64,000 bases of DNA from CAVUAT01 sp963739545. GTDB taxonomy: Bacteria > Actinomycetota > Thermoleophilia > Solirubrobacterales > 70-9. This document shows positions 1-7,420 of this stretch, one piece after another. The stretch lies in contig CAVUAT010000014.1 in the NCBI GenBank assembly GCA_963739545.1, positions 806,001 through 870,000 of the forward strand, in the 5' to 3' direction. Made by a program: the position numbers and the translations under genes. Under the pieces are notes generated by a model that had not been told where the DNA came from, ran no database searches, and saw only the letters and a list, made by a program, of their open reading frames with translations. Every line of letters starts with the position of its first letter. Within the stretch, counting starts at the first letter, position 1.

Positions 1-289
1 CACGATGGCAGCGGCACCGCGACCGTGATCGAACAGGCGAGCGGCGTCCGGGTGCTCACCTTCACCGACTTCGACGTCGACCCTGGAGCGGCCGTCGAGG
101 TCTGGCTCACCACGGGGCCGAACGAGACCAGCGACCGAGTCGACCTGGGCGACCTGAAGGGCAACGTGGGCGACCAGCAGTACGAAGTGCCGGCCGATGC
201 GGACCTCGAAGCGCTACGGCACCGTGGTGCTCTACTGCACACCGTTCACGGTGCGAATCGCGGTGGCGGACCTGAATGCCCAGGTATAG
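1..289 (+). CDS. DM13-domain protein, C-terminal part, frameshifted
   Basis: This is the 3' part of a gene that begins before the window. Frame 1 reads a DM13 domain: a GSGTATV start, VRVLTFTDF, then a GDLKGNVGDQQYEVP core. Near position 211 the frame breaks, and the next frame finishes the domain with RYGTVVLYC, FTVRIAVADL and a stop at 287-289. DM13 domains are predicted to be redox or cytochrome-like modules of exported proteins; the conserved Cys of the VVLYC strand is present after the shift. The break looks like a one-base indel, because both halves match the same fold. The next gene starts inside its last codons. Confidence 0.75.
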
Positions 290-1493
290 CCTTCGCGCTC
301 TGAACCCGATCGCTCGCCCCAAGACCAGCATCGTCCGGCTGGCTCTGCTGTTCGCGGTGGCCGTGTGCGCGGTCCCGGCGGTGGCTGAGGCCAACTTCGT
401 CTACTGGACCAACCAGGGCGGGACCACGATCGGCAGGGCGAAGCTGAACGGCACGGGGATCAACAACAGCTTCATCGCGGGCCTCAACGACCCGCACGGG
501 ATCGCGGTCGACTCGAAGTACATCTACTGGTCGCAGGGCAACGCGGCGACCGGGTCAATCGGGCGGGCCAACCTCGACGGCACCGGCGCCAACCCGAACT
601 TCATTCCGCATTCCGCCGGCGTCGACAGTCCCTTCGGAGTGGCGGTGACGAGCTCCGCGCTGTTTTGGTCAAACGCCGCGGCGACGATCGGCCGTGCCGG
701 CCTCGACGGCACCGGCGCAGTCTCGAACTTCATCGCCGCGCCGGGATCGATCTGCGGCCTCGCGGCCGACGCGAACTTCGTCTATTGGCTGAGCGACGCC
801 AGCGGCAACAAGATCGGCCGTGCCACGGTGACGAACTCGAGCGTGAACCCTGACTTCATCACGGGGATCACGAGCAACTGCGGAGTCGCCGTCGATCCCA
901 GCTTCGTCTACTGGGGCTCGGATGCCAGCTCGATCGGCAGGGCCACGATCGGCGGCACCGGGGCGAACAACAGCTTCATCCCGGCCGCGTCGGCCGGCGA
1001 TCCCTGCGGGGTCGCCGTCAACCCGCAGTACGTCTTCTGGGGGAACCCTCCGGCGGCGATCGGCCGGGCGAATCTGAAGGGGACCGGGTCGAACCCGGGG
1101 TTTGTCTCAGGCCCCACCGGGGTCTGCCTCGTCGCCGCCGCGCCATCGAACAAGGTCACCTTCGGGACGACGAGCCGCAACAAGAAGAAGGGGACGGCCA
1201 AGCTCACGGGGAAGGTCTCGGGGCCCGGTCTGGTCCAGGTGGCGAACACGCCCGCGACCGCCAGCGCCGCGGCCCCGACGGTGAAGACGGTCGGCCTGAC
1301 GCTGGGCGCGGCGGGCTCGTTCACCCTGCCGGTGAAGCCGAAGGGCAAGGCGGCGAAGGCCCTGAAGAAGAAGGGCAAGACGAAGGTCAAGGTGTTCGTC
1401 ACCTTCATTCCCGCCGGCGTCGCTGGGGTGGCCAACCCGGTGAAGCGCGAGATCACGTTGGTGAAGAACAGGAAGAAGAAAAAGAAGAAGTAG
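276..1493 (+). CDS. Secreted YWTD/NHL-like repeat protein with poly-lysine tail
   Basis: A 405-residue exported protein. Residues about 18-39 form a signal peptide ending near AVAEA. Residues 40-285 hold about six repeats of some 40 residues, each with a VYW or similar strand, an IGRA.L.GTG turn and a G(V/I)AVD strand. This pattern matches the six-bladed YWTD/NHL propellers that bind proteins or glycans. The C-terminal 110 residues are a beta-rich domain ending in a strongly basic tail (KNRKKKKKK). The ATG at 276 overlaps the end of the DM13 gene, so the two may be co-translated. No catalytic motif is visible and the function is unknown. A surface-binding role is an inference from the fold and the basic tail. 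Confidence 0.8.
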   Translation: MPRYSLRALNPIARPKTSIVRLALLFAVAVCAVPAVAEANFVYWTNQGGTTIGRAKLNGTGINNSFIAGLNDPHGIAVDSKYIYWSQGNAATGSIGRANLDGTGANPNFIPHSAGVDSPFGVAVTSSALFWSNAAATIGRAGLDGTGAVSNFIAAPGSICGLAADANFVYWLSDASGNKIGRATVTNSSVNPDFITGITSNCGVAVDPSFVYWGSDASSIGRATIGGTGANNSFIPAASAGDPCGVAVNPQYVFWGNPPAAIGRANLKGTGSNPGFVSGPTGVCLVAAAPSNKVTFGTTSRNKKKGTAKLTGKVSGPGLVQVANTPATASAAAPTVKTVGLTLGAAGSFTLPVKPKGKAAKALKKKGKTKVKVFVTFIPAGVAGVANPVKREITLVKNRKKKKKK

Positions 1494-1506
1494 CAGCCGC
1501 TGCTAC
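1490..1506. repeat. Perfect palindrome upstream of purF
   Basis: GTAGCAG-CCG-CTGCTAC forms a 7-bp inverted repeat. It overlaps the stop codon of the preceding gene and ends 69 bases before the purF start. It could be a short terminator hairpin, although no T-run follows. It could also be an operator: the half-site GTAGCAGC recurs in the promoter facing the CarH-like gene at 3542-3557. Confidence 0.5.
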
Positions 1507-1575
1507 TCTGCGTTCTCGGGCTGGGGTCCTGCCCGACGCCCCCTATCTCCAGAGGTTGAGACACCTCTTCCCATC

Positions 1576-3048
1576 TTGAGCGATCGGCCGTTCGACTATT
1601 CGGATCGCGATGGCCCGCGCGATGAATGCGGGGTCTTCGGCGTGTACGCACCCGGGCGCGACGTCTCGCGTCTGGCCTACTTCGCGCTGTACGCGCTCCA
1701 GCACCGCGGCCAGGAGTCGGCGGGGATCGCCACCTGCGAGGGCGGCCACATCACGACGCTCCGGGAGCTGGGACTGGTCTCCCAGGTTTTCGACGAGCAG
1801 CAGCTTCGCGCGCTCACGGGGAACATGGGGATCGGCCACGTCCGCTACTCGACGACGGGCGGTGGGGCGTGGGAGAACGCACAGCCCGTTTGGCGCGACG
1901 ACGGCCGCGAGCTGGCGCTGGCGCACAACGGCAACCTGACCAACGCGGTCGAGCTCCACAACGAGCTTCGCGACGCGGGCGTCGAGCTGCGCGGGACCTC
2001 GGACTCGGAGATCATCGCGGCGCTGCTCTCGAGGCGCGCGGGCGAGGGCAACGACTGGATCGAGGATGCCGTGGCCGAGGTCATGCCGCGGCTCGAGGGA
2101 GCGTTCTCGACCGTGGTCATGACCAAGCACGCGGTCGTGGCGTTCCGCGACCCCCACGGCGTGCGGCCCCTCTCGCTCGGGAAGATGAAGGCGGCCGACG
2201 GCAACCCCGAGTGCTTCGTCGTCGCCTCCGAGAGCTGCGCCTTCGACATCATCGGCGCCCGGCTGATCCGCGAGGTCCAGCCCGGCGAAATGGTCTCGCT
2301 GACCGAGGGCGGGCTGGAGATGAAGCAGGTGATCTCGGGCGAGCGCCCCGCGCATTGCGTGTTCGAGCACATCTACTTCTCGCGCCCCGACTCGCGCCTG
2401 GAGGGCAAGGTTCTGCAGAGCGTCCGAGGCAAGATGGGCGAGCAGCTGTGGCAGGAGGCGCCGGTCGACGCAGATCTCGTGATCTCGGTGCCCGACTCGG
2501 GCAACCCTGCGGCCAACGGCTTCGCGCGGGCCTCGGGGCTGCCGCAGGACGACGGGCTGATCAAGAACCGCTACGTCGCCCGCACGTTCATCCAGCCGGG
2601 CCAGGAGCTGCGCAAGCACGGCCTGCGGATGAAGTTCAACCCCCTGCCCGAGATCGTCGCCGGCAAGAGGGTGGTCGTCGTCGACGACTCGATCGTCCGC
2701 GGGAACACGACGCGCCAGATCGTCGCGATGCTGAAGGACGCCGGCGCGAAGGAGGTCCACCTGCGGATCTCCTCGCCGCCGATCCGCAATCCCTGCCACT
2801 ACGGCGTCGACATGTCGACGCGCGAGGAGATGGTCGCGCACGAGCGCACCGTCGACGAGATCGCCGCGGAGCTCGGCGCCGACTCGCTCGCCTACCTGAG
2901 CCTCGACGGCGTCTATGAAGCGGTCGGCTCACCGCGCGAGAAGCACTGCGACGCCTGCTTCACGGGCGATTACCCGCTCGGCGACCACGAGTCCGCGAAC
3001 GGCAAGTTCGCGCTCGAGGAGATCGCCGTCGTTCCCGCCTCGCGCTAG
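1576..3048 (+). CDS. purF: Amidophosphoribosyltransferase PurF
   Basis: Catalyses the first committed step of purine synthesis, making phosphoribosylamine from PRPP and glutamine. The N-terminal class II amidotransferase domain (residues about 18-250) has the catalytic Cys at 18 in DECGVFG after a short propeptide, and LQHRGQESAG and GNLTN motifs. The C-terminal phosphoribosyltransferase domain has the PRPP loop VVVVDDSIVRGNTTRQIV. The CDAC pair near the C-terminus, together with an earlier Cys, fits the Fe-S form of the enzyme. The start is TTG at 1576, with an AGAGG about 20 bases upstream that is far for a ribosome site. At 490 residues the length is normal. It converges with the small gene at 3045. 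Confidence 0.97.
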   Translation: MSDRPFDYSDRDGPRDECGVFGVYAPGRDVSRLAYFALYALQHRGQESAGIATCEGGHITTLRELGLVSQVFDEQQLRALTGNMGIGHVRYSTTGGGAWENAQPVWRDDGRELALAHNGNLTNAVELHNELRDAGVELRGTSDSEIIAALLSRRAGEGNDWIEDAVAEVMPRLEGAFSTVVMTKHAVVAFRDPHGVRPLSLGKMKAADGNPECFVVASESCAFDIIGARLIREVQPGEMVSLTEGGLEMKQVISGERPAHCVFEHIYFSRPDSRLEGKVLQSVRGKMGEQLWQEAPVDADLVISVPDSGNPAANGFARASGLPQDDGLIKNRYVARTFIQPGQELRKHGLRMKFNPLPEIVAGKRVVVVDDSIVRGNTTRQIVAMLKDAGAKEVHLRISSPPIRNPCHYGVDMSTREEMVAHERTVDEIAAELGADSLAYLSLDGVYEAVGSPREKHCDACFTGDYPLGDHESANGKFALEEIAVVPASR

Positions 3049-3248
3049 TAGCCGGGGCGGGGGGCGCGCCGGACGTTGACGTCCCCGGCCGCGCGGGAAG
3101 CCATCGCCTGGGTCGAAGGCTCAGCGGCGAACTCGGCGGCGAGCTCCTGGCGGTCGCCGCGCTCGGCGTGAATGCCCCAGCCGATGAGCCCGATCGCGGT
3201 GACGACGATCGCGAACACGAAACACCCGTAGATGAAGATCCCGAGCAC
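3045..3248 (-). CDS. Small membrane protein (one TM helix)
   Basis: A 67-residue protein with one strong membrane helix at residues 3-26 (an FVFAIVVTAIGLIGWGI core), followed by a polar tail rich in Ala and Glu. It starts six bases after the stop of the neighbouring small membrane gene, so the two probably form one transcript. Its stop overlaps that of purF on the other strand. I do not recognise the family. It resembles many short actinobacterial membrane proteins and no function can be assigned. Confidence 0.6.
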   Translation of the reverse strand: MLGIFIYGCFVFAIVVTAIGLIGWGIHAERGDRQELAAEFAAEPSTQAMASRAAGDVNVRRAPRPGY

Positions 3249-3253
3249 GGGGC

Positions 3254-3532
3254 TCAGCGCCCTTGGCGGTCGGCGGGGATTCGCGGGACGAAGAGCGCGC
3301 CCAGCGCGAGGATCGACGGGACCCAGATGCCGACGAAGATGCCGGCCTGCTCCTCGCCGGTGAAGTAGAGCGTCACCGAGAGCACGAAGGAGAGCGCCGC
3401 GGCTACGACCAGCATGGCCCGCGCGACGCGGTCTCGGCCGGCCGCGTCGACGAGCTGCGCCCGGAGGCGGCCGGTGACTCCCGCCGAGGCGGAAGGTACA
3501 GTCTCTGTAGAAGGTGCGTCAAGAGTTTGCAT
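3254..3532 (-). CDS. Small membrane protein, two TM helices, probably leaderless
   Basis: A 92-residue protein with a polar 35-residue N-terminus and two membrane helices (about residues 40-59 and 65-84). The ATG at 3532 was chosen over upstream in-frame starts because a clear promoter ends there: TTGACA, 17 bases, TACAAA, then six bases to the A of ATG. That spacing places the transcript start on the start codon, so the message would be leaderless. The gene diverges from the CarH-like regulator at 3579, and the promoter spacer holds a palindrome, so this gene and the next are the best candidate targets of that regulator. Its function is unknown. Confidence 0.7.
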   Translation of the reverse strand: MQTLDAPSTETVPSASAGVTGRLRAQLVDAAGRDRVARAMLVVAAALSFVLSVTLYFTGEEQAGIFVGIWVPSILALGALFVPRIPADRQGR

Positions 3533-3538
3533 GCCTGA

Positions 3539-3567
3539 TTTGTAGCAGCTAGGCTGCGGTCTGTCAA
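3539..3567 (-). promoter_or_regulatory. Sigma-70-type promoter for the 3254-3532 gene
   Basis: Read on the minus strand: -35 TTGACA (3567-3562), a 17-base spacer, and -10 TACAAA (3544-3539). The predicted start lies at 3532, the A of the ATG. The match to consensus and the spacing are unusually good for this window. Confidence 0.75.
3545..3557. promoter_or_regulatory. Palindromic operator candidate in the promoter spacer
   Basis: GCAGC-TAG-GCTGC is a perfect 5-3-5 inverted repeat lying wholly between the -35 and -10 of the minus-strand promoter. MerR-family regulators characteristically bind dyads in exactly this place. The divergent gene 22 bases away is a MerR-type protein, so it is the obvious binder. 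Binding itself is an inference. Confidence 0.6.
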
Positions 3568-3578
3568 GGGATTGTCCA

Positions 3579-4469
3579 GTGTCTGCCGAGAACCTCACTG
3601 ACATTCGCGAAGCCCGAATCCGAATCGGGGAGCTGAGCCGCCGCACCGGCGTCGGCGTCGACACGCTGCGCGCGTGGGAGCGTCGATACGGCGCGCTGGA
3701 GCCGAGCCGGTCCCAGGGCGGGTTCCGGCTCTACGGGCCCGACGACGAGGCGCGGGTGCGGCGGATCAGCGAGCTGATCGCCTCGGGGCTCTCTGCCGCA
3801 CAGGCCGCCGCGTCGGCTCAGGCCGCGGCCGGCGGGCCCGTCGCCTCCGGTTCGTTCGGGTCCGACGAGGCGAACCGCCTGGTGGACGCGATGGTGAGGC
3901 TGGACGAGCCCGCGGCTCACGCGATCCTCGACCAGGCCTTCGCCACGCTCACGTTCGAATCCGCCGCGGCGCTGGTGGTGCTTCCCGCGCTGCGCGAGAT
4001 CGGCGCGCGCTGCGACCGGGGCGAGATGAGCATCGCCGACGAGCACTTCGCCTCCAACCTGATCAGGGCCCGGCTGCTCTCGCTGTCGCGCGGATGGGGC
4101 GCAGCCGGCGCGAGGCACGCGATCCTCGCCTGCCCTCCCGACGAGCAACACGACCTCGGCCTGATCGTGTTCGGCCTGGTCCTGCGCGGGCTCGGGTGGC
4201 GGATCACCTACTTGGGCGGCAATACGCCGACGGAGACGATCGGCCAGGCGGCGGCGACGCTCCACCCTGACGCGATCGTGATCTCGTCCATGGAGCCGAT
4301 CCGCATCGAACGCGAGTCGGCGCAGTTGAAGCGGCTCGCCGGCTCGCATCAGGTGGTTCTGGCGGGGCCCGATGACGTCACGGCTCTGGCCGACGAGATC
4401 GGAGCGCGCTCGCTGTCGTCGGGACCGATCGAGGGAGCTCGCGCGCTGGCCGCCTCTCCGGTCCCGTAA
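3579..4469 (+). CDS. CarH/LitR-like MerR regulator with B12-binding domains
   Basis: A 296-residue regulator. Residues about 14-75 are a MerR winged helix (RIGELSRRTGV, WERRYG, GGFRLYG). Residues about 95-170 are the four-helix B12-capping domain, and residues 178-296 are a Rossmann-type B12-binding domain with E189-Q-H191-D-L-G194, matching the ExHxxG cobalt-ligand motif. CarH and LitR proteins use adenosyl-B12 as a light sensor to release DNA. The capping helix normally carries W-x9-EH; here it is C145-x9-E155-H156, so the Trp that contacts the adenosyl group is a Cys. The start is GTG at 3579. It sits divergent to two small membrane genes and just upstream of purN. Confidence 0.85.
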   Translation: MSAENLTDIREARIRIGELSRRTGVGVDTLRAWERRYGALEPSRSQGGFRLYGPDDEARVRRISELIASGLSAAQAAASAQAAAGGPVASGSFGSDEANRLVDAMVRLDEPAAHAILDQAFATLTFESAAALVVLPALREIGARCDRGEMSIADEHFASNLIRARLLSLSRGWGAAGARHAILACPPDEQHDLGLIVFGLVLRGLGWRITYLGGNTPTETIGQAAATLHPDAIVISSMEPIRIERESAQLKRLAGSHQVVLAGPDDVTALADEIGARSLSSGPIEGARALAASPVP

Positions 4470-4487
4470 TCGGCGAGGATGCCGCGG

Positions 4488-5129
4488 ATGAGCGACGCAT
4501 TCCGCATAGCCGTCCTCGCCTCCGGCACCGGCACCAACCTGCAGGCGATCCTCGACCAGCTCCATGGAAATGAGGTCGAGGTGGCCGCGGTGGCGTCCGA
4601 CCAGCCGGGGGCTATGGCGCTCGAACGGGCTGTGAAGACGGGGATCGCCACGGGCACCTTCGCCTCCGCCGACTACGACGACCGTCCGGCCCGCGACGGC
4701 GCGATCGCCGACTGGCTCGAGCAGCACGACGTCGACCTCGTCGTCCTCGCGGGCTACATGCAGTTGCTCTCGGCGGCATTCATCGCCCGCTTCCCGAACC
4801 GGATCGTCAACGTGCACCCGGCGCTGCTTCCTTCGTTTCCGGGACTGGACGCCGTGGGGCAGGCGCTCGAGCACGGGGTGCTGATCACCGGGGTGACGGT
4901 CCACTTCGTCGACGAGGGTGTCGACTCCGGCCCGATCATCCTGCAGCGGCCGGTGCCCGTCCCGCCGGGCCGAGACCGCGACGAGCTGGAGGAGACGATC
5001 CACCGCACCGAGCACGCGCTGCTGCCGGAGGCGATCCGGCTGTTGGCCGCCGGCCGGGTGAGCGTCGATCCCGCCAACCCGCAGGCTGGTGCGGATCGAC
5101 CCCGGGTCATAGACTGCGGGCCGCAGTGA
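4488..5129 (+). CDS. purN: Phosphoribosylglycinamide formyltransferase PurN
   Basis: Transfers a formyl group from 10-formyl-THF to GAR in the third step of purine synthesis. The N-terminal Rossmann motif is LASGTGTNLQAI. The catalytic Asn and His are in IVNVHPALLPSFPG, and the Asp is in VHFVDEGVDSGPII. The length of 213 residues is normal. The ATG at 4488 is preferred because GAGG lies nine bases before it; the ATG at 4479 has no room for a ribosome site. Its stop overlaps the purH start (GTGA), so the two are coupled. Confidence 0.96.
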   Translation: MSDAFRIAVLASGTGTNLQAILDQLHGNEVEVAAVASDQPGAMALERAVKTGIATGTFASADYDDRPARDGAIADWLEQHDVDLVVLAGYMQLLSAAFIARFPNRIVNVHPALLPSFPGLDAVGQALEHGVLITGVTVHFVDEGVDSGPIILQRPVPVPPGRDRDELEETIHRTEHALLPEAIRLLAAGRVSVDPANPQAGADRPRVIDCGPQ

Positions 5130-6739
5130 CGACCATTCCCGCCTCCGAGAGCATTCCCGAGCCCGCCGGCGAGGCGCTCCCGATCCGACGAGCGCTGATC
5201 TCGGTCGCCGACAAGACCGGGGTCGGCGACTTCGCCAAGGGGCTGGCCAAGCACGGTGTCGAGATCGTCTCCACCGGGGGCACGCAGTCGGTGATCGCCG
5301 AGGCCGGCGTCGAGGTGCGCGGCGTCGAGGAGTTGACGGGCTTCCCCGAGATCCTCGACGGGCGGGTCAAGACGCTTCATCCCCACCTGCACGCGGCGCT
5401 GCTCGCCGTGCGGGACAACCCCGACCACGCCGAGACGATGCGCGAGCGCGAGATCGAGCCGATCGACCTGGTCTGCGTCAACCTCTATCCCTTCGAGCGC
5501 ACGGTCGCGCGCCGCGACGTGCCCGAGGAGGAGGCGATCGAGAACATCGACGTCGGGGGGCCGACGATGATCCGCGCGGCCGCCAAGAACCACCGCTTCC
5601 TCGCCGTCGTCGTGCAGCCGGCCAGCTACGACGCCGTGCTCGGCGAGCTGGAGGAGACGGGCGAGCTCTCGGCCGCGACCCGGCACTGGCTCGCCAACGA
5701 GGCGTTTGCGACCACCGCGCGCTACGACGCGGCGATCAGCCGCTGGTTCGGCCGCCGCTACGAGCAGATGCCCCAGCACTGGGTCACCTCGTGGGAGAAG
5801 GAGCTCGACCTCGCCTATGGCGAGAACCCGCACCAGCGGGCTGCGCTCTACGTCGAGTCCGGAGCGCGCTCCCACGTGCTCTCGCGCGTCGCGAAGCTGC
5901 ACGGCAAGGCGCTCTCGTTCAACAACGTGCTCGACCTCAACTCGGCGCGCAAGCTCTGCTCGGCGACCTGGAGGGCGCGGGCTGCGTGATCGTCAAGCAC
6001 AACAACCCCTGCGGGGTGGCGGAGGCCGAGTCGATCGGGACGCCTACGAGGGCGCCTTCGCCTGCGACCCGCTGTCGGCGTTCGGCGGGGTGATCGCGTT
6101 CAACCAGCCGGTCACGCGCGCGCTGGCCGAGCGCCTGCACGAGCAGTTCATCGAGGTGCTGATCGCGCCCGAGCTACGAGGACGGCGCGCTCGAGGTGCT
6201 GCAGCAGAAGGAGGCGATCCGCATCCTCGAGGACACCGAGCGGCGCGAAGCACCAGATCGAGCCCGACATCAAGCGGGTGCGCGGCGGGATCCTCGTCCA
6301 GGACCCCGACGGCACGCCCGAGCCGCGCGAGCTGATGGAGGTCGCGACCGAGACCCAGCCGACCGACGAGCAGTGGGACGACCTGCTGTTCGCCTGGCGC
6401 GTCGTGCGCCACGTGCGCTCGAACGCGATCGTCCTCGCCAAGGCGGGCGCCACCCTCGGGATCGGCGCCGGCCAGATGTCCCGCGTCGACTCGGTCCGCC
6501 TCGCCGTCGAGAAGGCCCGCGACGCCCGCGGCCCCGACGCCGAGACCTACCTCGGCGGCTCGGCGATCGCCTCTGACGCGTTCTTCCCCTTCGCCGACGG
6601 CCCCCAGTCAGCGATCGACGCCGGCGCCACCTCGGTCATCCAGCCCGGCGGCTCCAAGCGAGACGCCGAGGTGATCGAGGCGTGCGACGCGGCCGGCGTG
6701 CCGATGGTCTTCACGAAGCGCCGGCACTTCCGGCACTAG
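5126..6739 (+). CDS. purH: Bifunctional AICAR transformylase/IMP cyclohydrolase PurH, frameshifted
   Basis: Carries out the last two steps of IMP synthesis. The cyclohydrolase domain reads cleanly from the GTG at 5126 (ALISVADKTG, STGGT, GRVKTLHP). The transformylase domain is broken by about four frame changes, near 5957, 6039, 6175 and 6246. Family motifs continue across them in other frames: CVIVKHNNPCGVA, then DPLSAFGGVIAFN, then a final stretch with IGAGQMSRVDS, SDAFFPFADG and a terminal RHFRH. The net shift is zero, so these look like sequence indels in a normal gene of about 535 residues rather than decay. The start overlaps the purN stop. Confidence 0.93.
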
Positions 6740-6776
6740 CGGCGGTCGGTCGAGGAAGGGCTGCCAGAATCCGGCT

Positions 6777-6849
6777 GCCCCCCTAACTCAACTGGTCAGA
6801 GTTCCGGCCTTTTAAGCCGGCGGTCCGGGTTCGAGTCCCGGGGGGGGCA
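6777..6849 (+). tRNA. tRNA-Lys (anticodon TTT)
   Basis: A complete 73-base cloverleaf. The acceptor GCCCCCC pairs with GGGGGGC (discriminator A). The anticodon stem CCGGC/GCCGG encloses CTTTTAA, and the T arm is CCGGG-TTCGAGT-CCCGG. CCA is not encoded. It lies between purH and the Rrf2 gene. Confidence 0.97.
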
Positions 6850-6895
6850 TCAAGCTCTCGGTTCGTCCATCGCATGTGAGGAGTTAGCGGGGGCC

Positions 6896-7360
6896 TTGAG
6901 GATCTCGGCCAAAGTCGACTACGCGGTGCGCGCGACGCTCGAGCTCGCGCATGCCGGCGATGAGCCGATGAAGGGCGACGACGATCGTCGGAGGCGCAGG
7001 ACATCCCGCTGAAGTTCCTGGAGAACATCCTCGGCGAGCTCAAGCACTCGGGGATCGTCGCAGAGCAGGCGCGGCGCCCACGGCGGGTACTGGCTCGCCA
7101 AGGACCCGGCCGACGTGACGCCTCGGCCGACATCTTCCGCGCGGTCGAGGGGCCGCTGGCGAGCGTGCGCGGCGAGGGAGCCGAGGCACTGGAGCTACAA
7201 GGGCGAGGCGCGAAGCCGCTTCAGACCGTCTGGATCGCGCTGCGCGCCAACCTCAGGGCCGTACTCGACGGACACCACGCTCGCCGATATCGTCGGCGAC
7301 AAACTGCCGAAGGCGGTACGGGAGCTGAGCGAGCCGGCAGAAGCCTGGAGTCCGCGTTAG
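6896..7360 (+). CDS. Rrf2-family transcriptional regulator, frameshifted
   Basis: A DNA-binding regulator of about 150 residues. It starts at TTG 6896 with GAGGAG 12 bases upstream and opens with RISAKVDYAVRATLELA, the Rrf2 winged-helix start. Later frames carry AQDIPLKFLENILGELK, then GAHGGYWLAKDP (the wing), then ADIFRAVEGPLA and a C-terminal LADIVGDKLP. At least four frame changes (near 6987, 7070, 7122 and 7270) join these blocks. The region where IscR and NsrR carry three Cys ligands has none here, so it is more like the cluster-free CymR branch. It faces the sulfate transporter operon, which suggests control of sulfur uptake. That link is inferred from position. Confidence 0.82.
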
Positions 7361-7420
7361 CCGTCGTCCTCGGCGACGCGAACCGGTTGGCGGCTCGCCG
7401 GCTCGCTCAGCACCTCCGAC

